NCBI GenBank assembly: GCA_009691915.1
Contig: SIAD01000014.1
Span: 1-48,406, forward strand
From: Phycisphaerales bacterium
GTDB taxonomy: Bacteria; Planctomycetota; Phycisphaerae; Phycisphaerales; SM1A02
Reading direction: 5' to 3'
Length of the DNA: 48,406 nt
A model generated the notes under the pieces. The model was not told where the DNA came from. It searched no databases and saw only the letters and a program-made list of their open reading frames with translations. Each line of letters starts with the position of its first letter. Position 1 is the first letter of the stretch. Of this stretch, positions 32,701 to 40,692 are shown one piece after another. Made by a program: the position numbers and the translations under genes.

Positions 32701-34583
32701 CGCAGCCGTGCTGTGTCCATCGAGCCTACGAACAGCAGCCATTGGATGATCGTTCTCTGAATCCGCACGTCCTTGGGATAGGTCACCAGAGCGTTCTCGA
32801 GCATCCTCGTCGCCTCTTCGACCTTTCCTTCGCGGGCCACGAGTTCGGCGTCGCCGAGAATTTTGACGACCATGTCCCCGATGTTGACCGTCCCCTCGCC
32901 TGGGACCTTGTCGAGTTCGGCCATTAGCTTGGTGGCATCTTCCAACCCGGGGTACCGCTCCAGCACAGCGATTAGGGCGCGCCTGGCTTCAGTCAGCCGA
33001 CCCAGTTGCATGAGCACCCGTGCACGCGTCAGGTAGAACTGCGGAGCCGCCGGAAAGTCGCTGATTCCTCGATCCAACTTGACGAGGGCAGCCCCGAGCT
33101 CCCCGCGCTCGATGAGGCAGATAGCCGAGAGAATGAAGAGTTCTGCAGTCGGCTTGTCCGCCCTGGCAAACACCTCTTCCAGACGGGTCACCGCGATGAG
33201 GTAGTCCCCAGCCGCGAAGGCGATCTTGGCATCGGCGCGAATGAGCGAAATCTCCCCCTCGCGTCCGGCGGCGAGCTCAGCCAACCGCGCCCGCGATGCC
33301 TTCATCGACGCGAACGCTGTGGCTTTCTGAGACGGATCGGGGGCGATTTCCCAATCGGTGAAGTCCGTGTCGAATAGCCTCTCCGCGGCAGTCACGCGAA
33401 TGTCGTCCTGGAACGCCGACAGCATCGACACCTTGAGTCGAGGGACGGCAATCAGTTGCTCCAGAGTCGCACGCGACTCGGTTCGCTGCCCGGCATCGCG
33501 CTGAGTCTGGGCAAGTGCGCCAAGGTGTAAGAGATCGTTGGGGTTGGCCTTGGTGTACCCGTCGAGGATCGTGACCAACTGGCCGGCATACCCCTTGTTC
33601 GTCGAGACGCTGACAAGCCGCGCCAGTTCCAGCATCGCCGCTGGTTCGGCGTTCGCGATCAGCCCTGGCTCGGTGCTGGTCTGGTCGCCTCCCTTCCAGA
33701 GCAGCGGTGCAAGCACCTCGTCGATTGCCGCATTCGTCACCATCGGATCGTTGGCGAAGGCTCGACTGATCAGCCGCGCCAGCAACACCACCTGAATCGA
33801 CGGGTCCTTGGGGAATAGGGCTGTCGCCTTGGCCATGTCCGCGTCAAACGCCATGGTGCGACCCTGCGACTCGGCGATGCGATTTGCGAATGCCAGCCGC
33901 GTGGCATCGGAGTGAACCGAACGCAGGAGCGCTGCCCAGACCTCTATGGCGCCAGGGTGTTTCGCTAAATACTCGCGCGCGCTCTGTTCCGCGACAGCGC
34001 GTTCATCAACGGTGAGTATCGCGTCCTGCGCCAACTGAGCGCGGATCTGCATCGCTTGGACGGCAGGCACATTGGGCTCGTCGGGAGGGAGCTTCACGAG
34101 CCCCTCCGTGCACACATCGACGATGTCCCGCCACAAGCCGGCGTCCTCGAAGAGCTGCGCCCGACTCTCGGAGGCATCGAGATACATGAGCCACTGCTTG
34201 CCATCGAGCGGTGCGGCCTGGGTCCGCTTTCGCAGGAGTCGTTCGCGCTTGGAATAGAGTTCCTGCGCGTCTCCCGAGGTCTTGGGAGTCATCAGCGCCA
34301 GCGTGTCCACCATCCGCTGGTTGTATTCAAGGTTGTTCGGCTTCTTGTTGACGGCACGGCCAAACCGGCCCAGTGCCTCTTGGTAAGCGGTGTACGCCGC
34401 ATTCTCGTCGCCAGCCTTCTCTGCGGCCGCGGCCGCCTTCAGACCCTCATCGCCGAGTCGGAGGTTTCGCTCTGGGGCTCTGGTGATCGTGAAGTAGGCG
34501 CCACCACCGAGCACAAGTGCTGCGAAGAGAAGGAACCCTCCGACCAGCATCACGAGCTTCTTGTTCAAGGCTTTCTTTGCCAT
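29769..34583 (-). CDS. Giant TPR-repeat membrane-anchored protein of the exosortase/EPS locus
   Basis: At 1604 residues this is the largest gene here. After a basic start, one membrane segment (about 9-31) anchors a long helical-repeat body outside the cytoplasm. Tetratricopeptide-like units recur throughout, for example around ALVKLDRGISDFPAAP and near the end in ATFELALAIHPEDAMTINN. I see no enzyme motif. Its position between EpsI and the Wzc homologue recalls PrsT, the large TPR protein of proteobacterial PEP-CTERM loci, although this one is longer. A scaffold for polysaccharide assembly or export is the simplest inference. The ATG follows the EpsI stop codon by one base. Confidence 0.85.
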   Translation of the reverse strand: MAKKALNKKLVMLVGGFLLFAALVLGGGAYFTITRAPERNLRLGDEGLKAAAAAEKAGDENAAYTAYQEALGRFGRAVNKKPNNLEYNQRMVDTLALMTPKTSGDAQELYSKRERLLRKRTQAAPLDGKQWLMYLDASESRAQLFEDAGLWRDIVDVCTEGLVKLPPDEPNVPAVQAMQIRAQLAQDAILTVDERAVAEQSAREYLAKHPGAIEVWAALLRSVHSDATRLAFANRIAESQGRTMAFDADMAKATALFPKDPSIQVVLLARLISRAFANDPMVTNAAIDEVLAPLLWKGGDQTSTEPGLIANAEPAAMLELARLVSVSTNKGYAGQLVTILDGYTKANPNDLLHLGALAQTQRDAGQRTESRATLEQLIAVPRLKVSMLSAFQDDIRVTAAERLFDTDFTDWEIAPDPSQKATAFASMKASRARLAELAAGREGEISLIRADAKIAFAAGDYLIAVTRLEEVFARADKPTAELFILSAICLIERGELGAALVKLDRGISDFPAAPQFYLTRARVLMQLGRLTEARRALIAVLERYPGLEDATKLMAELDKVPGEGTVNIGDMVVKILGDAELVAREGKVEEATRMLENALVTYPKDVRIQRTIIQWLLFVGSMDTARLRLAEFMADHPDDTVFKQLQVLATKDSPLERAVAFVDLINLSPPQRAVEVLVATINLRDNLAQRLAIVAPAQAGFIKTELAKTEAAVADAKAKAIELAPGDTFVLDRLLTDALKAKDASAVDQVIALAEQSAVDRTLVPLLRGRVALDREDWASAIKQFELAQSQPGASAPGFRLLGVAKERSGDIAGAREAYRIAHERRPNDLASVQLYAGLLARSGDMSASRDVLRTAMLAMPESPELRNVYLEIEGQFGSRADSMVERRRLYAVRPSDVDNARQLLRILVEAQAAREFLINNDGSERFSAADWEALTGERREQELDALTQIHKMEAQAIFDQLMKMDGDKRPSIRGYGASMQRAGRGREAEVTLQALAEKALPASAWQAWIDLAELQAQDGRPVAAEASFVKAIGFDTTGKGLAAQATAAYWVDHRRPLLARRVLEPAFAANPSLAIARQLAAVQLDLRDFEAAKKSIAEVERLSQGPPTFSDRLLSADIANAEIESTFTVMSPAQTKVAIAAFDTAIDAAIKADQSSPVPFIVRAGALQRRFQRTGETEILSEARRDIERAFELQANFWPATRLRASICMDEGDMLSAIQVVRRFVEQNPRNVDARRALVGYYISAADFSGAVDAVKAIMVIEPNNPVWIDALAEAYTAAQQFKEAGDAYEKLFEVSGDLSMLTKSVLMRIKSVPPDFTGILNSLRNAKQDTSTIPFLQMAGAAAIAGAGENEVQRNQGIIQLREMYKTAATNAVLVDAWTVAAGSLYSTDRSAEFEKFVLLAASNTMTSTLARNLASRFVTGGPDDMAKALDYGTKSVELATNDDDRFFALSVLGGIQYAAKDYTSAMATFELALAIHPEDAMTINNIAFLEALDPSKTAHAVERARIALARDPANVDLMDTLGFALLKSGALPESINHLTRASRMRPSPAVYAHLAAAQLKAGRRNEAEGSVRRAKLLRPDAEAQRDLDEVERAIAESNSGG

Positions 34584-34584
34584 T

Positions 34585-35427
34585 TCAGGACTCCTTCGTT
34601 AGAGGTGATTCGAGGGTCGGCCAATCGGGGAGGCAACGCATGAGATGCGGGTAGAGGTGCCGCAGGAGGTCCGCTGACCGCTGGGTCCACACCTCCACCT
34701 CGTTGCCGCTGCGCGGCATCGAGAGCGAGAATTGTACTTTGCAGTAGTAGGCGTAGCGGCTGGAGAGATCGAACGCGTAGGTCCGCACAACATAGGGGGT
34801 CGAGGCGAGCCGACCATTGGCTACGAAGAAGTACCCGCCCACGGTGATCCGTTCCGGCGCCTGCGGATCCTGAAACACTGTCACCGATGCCTCGGTGGAC
34901 CCCAGAGGCATCGATACTGTCGCCGCTCGCCTCGTCACCGGGTCTATCACCGTAGCAAGGGGGTACCGTTGGGTTCCTCCGGGGGCGAGTGGACCGCTGG
35001 TCATGTCCCACGAAGACCGATCAAAATCAATCGTCACCTCCTGCGGCTGTGTGACCATCGCCATCCCTGCGGCTCCCCAGCACCTCTCGGGTACATGCGG
35101 GACAGCGTCTACCACTCCGGTGTAGTACGCGATGTGGAGGTGGAGCATCCCGCTGTTCTGGTTCCCCTCGTAGGCGTAGGTCCGGTCGAGGTACTGGTTG
35201 GTCCCGAGGCTTTCGACCATCGCGGTACCGAACCGTCCATCCGCTCCGATGCGCTTCCATCGACCCAGGGAAGTCGGGATCGACTCGAGCGGTTCGCGCA
35301 ACTGGACCGCCTCCTTGCGCAGATGCAGATTGAGGGCCGCGATGCCGCTTCGGAAACCCGCCGCAGAGACGAGGAGGAGTGCAACGAGAAGGGCCAGTGC
35401 GACCCGTACCGATCGGTCAAACTGCAC
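34585..35427 (-). CDS. Exosortase-associated EpsI family protein
   Basis: EpsI-family proteins accompany exosortases, either fused to their C-terminus or as a separate gene, and are needed for exopolysaccharide production in some species. The 280-residue protein has one N-terminal hydrophobic segment (about 8-24) and an extracytoplasmic domain. The recognisable core is HLHIAYYTGVVDAVPH followed by VPERCWGAAGM (to residue 122), the His-Pro-Cys-Gly block of the family. It overlaps the exosortase gene by 11 bases and ends one base before the TPR gene, so the three are tightly coupled. Confidence 0.85.
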   Translation of the reverse strand: MQFDRSVRVALALLVALLLVSAAGFRSGIAALNLHLRKEAVQLREPLESIPTSLGRWKRIGADGRFGTAMVESLGTNQYLDRTYAYEGNQNSGMLHLHIAYYTGVVDAVPHVPERCWGAAGMAMVTQPQEVTIDFDRSSWDMTSGPLAPGGTQRYPLATVIDPVTRRAATVSMPLGSTEASVTVFQDPQAPERITVGGYFFVANGRLASTPYVVRTYAFDLSSRYAYYCKVQFSLSMPRSGNEVEVWTQRSADLLRHLYPHLMRCLPDWPTLESPLTKES

Positions 35428-36370
35428 TCGGTATCCCCTTCCTGCCCGTAGATTCCACGAAGAAATTACGAATCACAAAGAGCACTCCCAGGTACATGAA
35501 GAGGGCGGGCAGAAGCCACACGAAACCGATGAACTCGTGGAACTCGCCGTCGGCGAAGTTCTGGTCAAACATGGCGAAAACCCCCGTCGTTCCGATACGA
35601 AGCACATTGACTCCAAGTGCCACCGGGATCCCCGCAATCACGAGTGCGCTGCGCTGCCAGAACGAAGTAAGGTTGGTGTAGGCGAGGAACACACCGAGCG
35701 CAATGAACGCCACCAGCATGCGCATTCCAGAACATGCCTCGGCGACATTGAGCGGATGAGCGATCCCGTCAGACCAGACCGTCAATGTGTTGCCACTGCG
35801 GTCGATATCGATTCCGATCACCGTGAGCAGGAACTGGGCACCGACCGCCGACATGTCCTGCATCAGAAAAGTGAGGCGATTCATGAGGACTTCGGAGACT
35901 GTCTGGCCGAACACCCACCAGTATCCGATCGGAAACCATAGCCAGCGAAACGCCGCGGTTCCAAGCAGCAGCCAGGCGGTGCCAAGGATTGAGAGCAGGA
36001 CTCCCGCCGACATCACATTGTGGTGAAAGAGCGGCTTGGGCCCGAACACACACAGCACATACCAGCCCATGCCGAGGATCACCGGAACCATTCCCCACCA
36101 GCAGGGTGTGAACGGCTGAACTCGGCGGAGCTCGTCGCGGTGCAGCCAGATGAAGTATCCGGAGACACCTGGGATGACTAGAGTGTGCCCCCAGTCGCTT
36201 GGCATACCGATGGCAAAGCGCCACTGCTGCCGAACGAAGTCGGAGAACAGAAACCCAAACAACGCGAGGAGCCCGATACCCACCCCCATAACGAGCAGAG
36301 GTGACGCTACGACCGTGCGCTCTGCGCTCGGTCGGATATGACTCTCGGTTGGGTCGCTCGGGAGGATCAC
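35417..36370 (-). CDS. Exosortase
   Basis: Exosortases are polytopic membrane transpeptidases that recognise C-terminal sorting tails (PEP-CTERM and relatives) and attach proteins to the envelope or surface glycan. The 317-residue protein has about eight membrane segments and the Cys-Arg-His triad: Cys213 in EACSGMRML, Arg258 in GVNVLRIGTTGV and His278 in GEFHEFIGF. It lacks the EpsI domain, which is encoded by the next gene. It may belong to the planctomycete-type exosortases, but I cannot assign a subfamily. No protein with an evident sorting tail is encoded in this window. Confidence 0.93.
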   Translation of the reverse strand: MILPSDPTESHIRPSAERTVVASPLLVMGVGIGLLALFGFLFSDFVRQQWRFAIGMPSDWGHTLVIPGVSGYFIWLHRDELRRVQPFTPCWWGMVPVILGMGWYVLCVFGPKPLFHHNVMSAGVLLSILGTAWLLLGTAAFRWLWFPIGYWWVFGQTVSEVLMNRLTFLMQDMSAVGAQFLLTVIGIDIDRSGNTLTVWSDGIAHPLNVAEACSGMRMLVAFIALGVFLAYTNLTSFWQRSALVIAGIPVALGVNVLRIGTTGVFAMFDQNFADGEFHEFIGFVWLLPALFMYLGVLFVIRNFFVESTGRKGIPSAV

Positions 36371-36378
36371 TTCACCAA

Positions 36379-38100
36379 TCAGAAATTGACGGTTTCCTGC
36401 TGTGGCGGCGGACCAAAGACATCGTTGCCCCAGTTCCGGTCGAGCAGGAATCCGAAGCCGTAGGTCATCCGGAACCCGTTCCGGATGACGGCCAGCGGAG
36501 TGGCCCAGAAGTTTGTGCCGATGATCACATGATCATCCTTCTTGAGGATGATGTCCGGTTCGCTCATGTTTCGGATCGCCGCGAGGTTGACACGAATTGC
36601 GGCTTGGCGTCCGCCGCGAAGGGTGCGCACGAGATCCACTCGCTCTGGAATCGCGATAGCCGTCAGCCCGCCGGCGGACGCGACCAGCCGACTGATTGTG
36701 AGGCGACCGACCGACGGAAGTTGGAAGACCCCTGGTCGCTGAATCTCGCCGTCGATATAGACCACCCCAAGCGGTGGGAACTGCACATAGATCTCATCGC
36801 CCGGTCTGACGATCACATTCTGTGACTGGTCCCCCTTGATGAGGCGGTCGTACTCGATCTCGATGATGCGCGTGTTGAAGATCGCCCGTGGATCAGCCTT
36901 CTTCCGTGACCCTCCTGCGTTCGCCTGCGCCGCCGCTCCGGTGAGCGCGGATCCTGGCACCGAGATCGCCTCGGGATCCGAGATCGTCGGTGGCATTGGC
37001 GCCGACCTTCCGCCTTTCAAACGCACCCATTGCTGACTGTTGACATCGAAGACGAACGAGTCGCCGTCGTTGGCAAGTTGATTGGACGGTGAACGGCGCG
37101 TCATCGTTGCGGCATCGATGACAGGCTGGTCATTGACCTGGATCGGTTCAAGCGAGTCGATATCGATCACCGGAGCAGCCTGATAGCTACTGACGGCACC
37201 GGGGGCGGGTTGGCGCGGTTCCGAGGATCCAGTGGGCGGCACTGGCTCCGGAGTCGGCGCGGGGGCTGGCGTTGGGGCGGGGACCGGCGGCACCGTGCCA
37301 GCGTTCCCCAACTGGTTGATGAGCGCCTCGATGTCCACGGGGGTCGAGTCGGTCTTGATCGGCGCCGGTCGAGGCGTGCCGTGGGATCCTCCGCCCGTCG
37401 TGGAGGTCGCGCCATCAGGGGGCGTCGGTTTGGCCGCATCATCGACATCGCGCTCGGTCAACATAGAGCGCACGACGAGCACCCGCTCGGTGACGGCCTC
37501 CGCGCCGTTGGCCAGCGCGAGAGCCTGGGTCAAGCGGAAATTCGGTTTGTCGAGCGCGTAGACGCCAGGGTTCTGGATCGCTCCATTAATCGTGAACTCG
37601 AAACTGCGTCCCTGCTCGATGTCGATGGAGACGACCGGGTTCTTCAGGATCGGTTCGAGCATGGTCTTGATGGCGAGACGCAGTTCTTCAAGGGTCAAGC
37701 CACCGGCGCGCACCTCGTTGATGGTCGGAAGGCGAATGAACCCTCCCGGATCGACTGTGCGGCGCATCTGTTCGGTCCGGCCTTGGGTGATGAGTTCGTA
37801 GATGTCGACATTGACCTGATCGCCCGGCGCGAGCCTGTACTTGAGCGTGTTGGCAATCAGATCCTGCAACTCGGGCGGCCCCGTCACCCCCAACGGCTCC
37901 TCCGGCGGCTCGATCACATCGATCCGCGCGAGAACCGGCATCGTGGTTGGTGTGTGCTCGAAGTACCCGGTGCGACTGGGATCGATATAGGAGTCCATCT
38001 CGCAGGCGGCAGGGCCAACCGCGCACAGAGCGATCACGCACAAGTGTGACGCAGTGCGGCGCACACGACTAAGGTGATTCTGGGGGCTGTTCTGATACAT
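36379..38100 (-). CDS. Wza-like polysaccharide export protein with interrupted SLBB domain
   Basis: This is an outer-membrane polysaccharide export protein of 573 residues. After the signal region, Cys33 follows Pro-Ala-Ala, a weak lipobox. The poly_export domain spans about 88-165 (YRLAPGDQVNVDIYE). A first SLBB domain begins at 166 (FTINGAIQNPGVYAL) but is broken after residue 216 by a Pro/Ala/Gly/Ser-rich insert of about 190 residues, then resumes (IIEIEYDRLIKGD ... VRPGDEIYV). A second SLBB domain follows (VYIDGEIQRPGVFQL). The C-terminus is an aromatic/Asn-rich tail. It begins 14 bases after pyrB and heads the glycan and exosortase genes. Confidence 0.88.
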   Translation of the reverse strand: MYQNSPQNHLSRVRRTASHLCVIALCAVGPAACEMDSYIDPSRTGYFEHTPTTMPVLARIDVIEPPEEPLGVTGPPELQDLIANTLKYRLAPGDQVNVDIYELITQGRTEQMRRTVDPGGFIRLPTINEVRAGGLTLEELRLAIKTMLEPILKNPVVSIDIEQGRSFEFTINGAIQNPGVYALDKPNFRLTQALALANGAEAVTERVLVVRSMLTERDVDDAAKPTPPDGATSTTGGGSHGTPRPAPIKTDSTPVDIEALINQLGNAGTVPPVPAPTPAPAPTPEPVPPTGSSEPRQPAPGAVSSYQAAPVIDIDSLEPIQVNDQPVIDAATMTRRSPSNQLANDGDSFVFDVNSQQWVRLKGGRSAPMPPTISDPEAISVPGSALTGAAAQANAGGSRKKADPRAIFNTRIIEIEYDRLIKGDQSQNVIVRPGDEIYVQFPPLGVVYIDGEIQRPGVFQLPSVGRLTISRLVASAGGLTAIAIPERVDLVRTLRGGRQAAIRVNLAAIRNMSEPDIILKKDDHVIIGTNFWATPLAVIRNGFRMTYGFGFLLDRNWGNDVFGPPPQQETVNF

Positions 38101-38114
38101 CTGAATGAACTGGC

Positions 38115-39059
38115 CTACGCGGAAACTTTCTTTAGAACGCCACTTGGAGCGAGAAGGTTCTCCAGAACCGCCATTCGCGCCGCCACCCCGATGGTTACTT
38201 GTCTGAGGATTCGACTGTGAATCGGGTCATCCGCGACCCGGTCATCAATCTCGGTACCCCGATTCAATGGCCCTGGATGCATGATGAGCGCATGGGACGG
38301 CATACGGGCGGCTCGTTCCTGTGTGAGACCGTACATGCTCCGATAATCACTTGACACGCCACCTCCTGCGGCCCGTTCTAACTGCACACGCAACATGATG
38401 ACAGCATCGATGCCTTCGAGCGCAGCATCCAGATTGGTCATCGTCTGAACTGTCCCCGGGCCTTTCGTAATTCGCTCGAAGGCCGGCGACACAAGCGTCG
38501 GGGGGCCGACCAGTCGAACCCTTGCCCCAAGTGTCGTGAGCGCGTGGGTCGTCGACCTCGCAACGCGACTGTTGGTGATGTCACCGACGATTGCGATGGT
38601 GCGGCCCTCAACCGAGCCGAACTCCTCCAGGAGCGTGGCAACATCCAGAAGTGCCTGCGTCGGGTGCTCATGGCGGCCATCCCCGGCATTGATGACGGGG
38701 CATCGCACTCCGTCTGCCACCATCTTCGCTCCTCCGGAAACCGCCGTACGCACGACGATTGCCGCGACACCCATGCACTCGATGTTCTGAGCGGTATCGA
38801 GAAGGGATTCGCCTTTGCTGAGACTGGAGCCCGCGGGGGTCAGGTTGAAAACGCTGCCTCCGAGCCGATGGACCGCCGTCTCGAAGGAGCATCTGGTTCT
38901 TGTCGAGTCCTCGAAGAAAAGGTTGGCGACGACCAGACCTGCAAGGGTCGCGCGGGTTGGTGCCCGTCCCTCGGCTAGTGGAATGTTGTCGCGCGTGGCT
39001 TCCAATAGCCCTTCAAGATCCGCCAGGCTGAGTCCTTCAATAGTCAGAAAGTCGGCCAA
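38115..39059 (-). CDS. pyrB: Aspartate carbamoyltransferase catalytic subunit
   Basis: PyrB condenses carbamoyl phosphate with aspartate, the committed step of pyrimidine synthesis. The 314-residue protein has the carbamoyl-phosphate loop FFEDSTRTR (Ser52-Thr-Arg-Thr-Arg), the mobile-loop lysine in SLSKGES (Lys82), HPTQALLD (His132) and the late HPGPLNRG motif. The start is an unusual TTG, two bases after the radA stop codon; no other start codon preserves the N-terminal domain, so expression is probably modest and coupled to radA. No regulatory pyrI and no pyrC are adjacent. Confidence 0.95.
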   Translation of the reverse strand: MADFLTIEGLSLADLEGLLEATRDNIPLAEGRAPTRATLAGLVVANLFFEDSTRTRCSFETAVHRLGGSVFNLTPAGSSLSKGESLLDTAQNIECMGVAAIVVRTAVSGGAKMVADGVRCPVINAGDGRHEHPTQALLDVATLLEEFGSVEGRTIAIVGDITNSRVARSTTHALTTLGARVRLVGPPTLVSPAFERITKGPGTVQTMTNLDAALEGIDAVIMLRVQLERAAGGGVSSDYRSMYGLTQERAARMPSHALIMHPGPLNRGTEIDDRVADDPIHSRILRQVTIGVAARMAVLENLLAPSGVLKKVSA

Positions 39060-39061
39060 TA

Positions 39062-40450
39062 TCAGTGTGCTTTCCGGATCGGCGATAGTAGTTCAATTGC
39101 CTGCGCGATGCCGCGCACGGGGATGATCGTGGCACTTCCCGGCAGTCGGGCGAGGGGCTGGCCAGAGGGGCAGACGATCGTGTTGCATCCGCGACGGATT
39201 GCCTCGGCGATGCGCTGGTCGAGGTTTCGCATGGGTCTGAGCTCCCCGGAGAGGCCGACTTCGCCAAGGACCGCAGTGCCCGGCGCGAGTGCACGGCCAA
39301 GGTGCGCCCCCGCGATCGCGAGACACACCCCGAGGTCTGCTGCGGGTTCGACGACGCGCATCCCACCTGCAACCGCGGTGTAGATGTCTTGATCGGCCAA
39401 TCGAAGACCGGCGTGCTTCTCGAGGACGGCGATCATCATGGAGAGGCGGCCCGTGTCCGTCCCGCTCGCCTTGCGTTTTGCGTTGCCGAGAAATCCTGCG
39501 GCGACGAGTGCCTGGATCTCCGCCAGGAGCACGCGGCTCCCTGCCATGACCGGGACGATCGCGCTCCCAGGCCGAGGGTCGGCGGCGTTGGCGGCGGCGA
39601 GCGCGCTCTCGTCGACTTCCGCGAGCCCATCGCCGGTCATCTCGAAGAGACCGATTTCGTGCGTCGAACCGTAGCGGTTCTTCGTCGCACGGACGAGGCG
39701 GAAGGCATGGTGGCGATCGCCCTCGAAGGAGAGGACGACATCGACCAGGTGCTCAAGGAGCTTCGGACCCGCGAGATCCCCTTCCTTGGTGACATGGCCG
39801 ATGATGAGAACCGCCGTACCCGTCGACTTGGCGAACTGAACGAGTTCCAGGCAGCACCGACGAAGCTGGGTCATCGACCCGGGCAGCGCATCCGCGTCGT
39901 GGCGCTGAACCAGTTGGATCGAGTCGATGGCCAGGAACGACGCTCGCACACGGCGCGCCTCGTTGGTGATCCGGGCGACGGAGGTCTCCGCCAGAAGATA
40001 GAGCGTGTCGTGCGGCTGGGATTCACCGGGGCAGATGCGCTGGGCGCGGAGCTTTACCTGCTGCGCGCTCTCCTCGCTCGAGGCATAGAGCACGCGCTGG
40101 CCGCGCGCGGCGAGCGCAGAGAACGCCTGCAGGAGGAGTGTCGACTTTCCGATTCCGGGATCGCCGCCGATGAGGATCGCGCTGCCAGGAACGATCCCGC
40201 CCCCGAGTGTCCGATCGAATTCGCCGATGCCAGTGGCGATGCGTGGAACTTCCAGCGCGGGGACTTCAGAGAGCGGAAGGGCCGAGGATCCTGCGGCGTC
40301 CGTGGCGCAGTGCGCCGGACCATCACCCTCGTCAGACCCCGCGAAGGTCTCCATCGTGTCCCACACACCGCACTCGAGGCAGCGCCCCGACCAGCGCGGG
40401 GCGATCGCGCCGCAGTCGCGGCAGACGAAACTTGTCTTCACTTTGGACAC
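39062..40450 (-). CDS. radA: DNA repair protein RadA (Sms)
   Basis: RadA is a RecA-like branch-migration helicase acting in recombinational repair. The 462-residue protein has the N-terminal four-cysteine zinc finger (Cys10, Cys13, Cys24, Cys27), Walker A GGDPGIGKS (95-103), the RadA-specific KNRYGS motif (257-262, a conservative variant of KNRFGS), and a C-terminal Lon-protease-like domain with GTAVLGEVGLSGELRP. The GTG at 40450 gives the standard start (MSKVKTSFVCRDCG). It lies between a small basic ORF and pyrB. Confidence 0.96.
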   Translation of the reverse strand: MSKVKTSFVCRDCGAIAPRWSGRCLECGVWDTMETFAGSDEGDGPAHCATDAAGSSALPLSEVPALEVPRIATGIGEFDRTLGGGIVPGSAILIGGDPGIGKSTLLLQAFSALAARGQRVLYASSEESAQQVKLRAQRICPGESQPHDTLYLLAETSVARITNEARRVRASFLAIDSIQLVQRHDADALPGSMTQLRRCCLELVQFAKSTGTAVLIIGHVTKEGDLAGPKLLEHLVDVVLSFEGDRHHAFRLVRATKNRYGSTHEIGLFEMTGDGLAEVDESALAAANAADPRPGSAIVPVMAGSRVLLAEIQALVAAGFLGNAKRKASGTDTGRLSMMIAVLEKHAGLRLADQDIYTAVAGGMRVVEPAADLGVCLAIAGAHLGRALAPGTAVLGEVGLSGELRPMRNLDQRIAEAIRRGCNTIVCPSGQPLARLPGSATIIPVRGIAQAIELLSPIRKAH

Positions 40451-40477
40451 GGGCTCAGTCTACGAACGACTGCTCCC

Positions 40478-40690
40478 TCAGCGGGAAATCCGCCGCATCT
40501 TCGCGGCCCAAGCGCCGAACTCAAGAACCGAGTGAAGGCGCTGCAATAGTGGGATCGACCCCTCCCCCGAGCCAAACGCGGTCGCTCGACGCCAAGTCCA
40601 GTAGCGCCCGCGGAGTCGAAACTTCGTGATGACACAGAGGCGCGCCAGAGCGATCAGCGCGCGCAGAACTTCGAGCGGCGTGAGTCGCAC
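40478..40690 (-). CDS. Small basic conserved-looking protein between nuoH and radA
   Basis: This 70-residue ORF starts with GTG two bases after the nuoH stop codon and ends 27 bases before radA. The product is strongly basic and begins with an amphipathic helix (RLTPLEVLRALIALARL), followed by FRLRGRYWTWRRATAFG, an aromatic/Arg-rich block that does not look random. Without it the gap between nuoH and radA would be 242 bases, by far the longest in a run whose next longest gap is 66. I know of no function. The tight spacing and composition favour a real gene, perhaps nucleic-acid or membrane associated. Confidence 0.55.
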   Translation of the reverse strand: MRLTPLEVLRALIALARLCVITKFRLRGRYWTWRRATAFGSGEGSIPLLQRLHSVLEFGAWAAKMRRISR

Positions 40691-40692
40691 GG

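Noticed and set aside
39302-40549. A 415-codon plus-strand frame opposite radA
   Set aside because: The product is Arg/Glu-rich without motifs and lies wholly opposite the conserved RadA.
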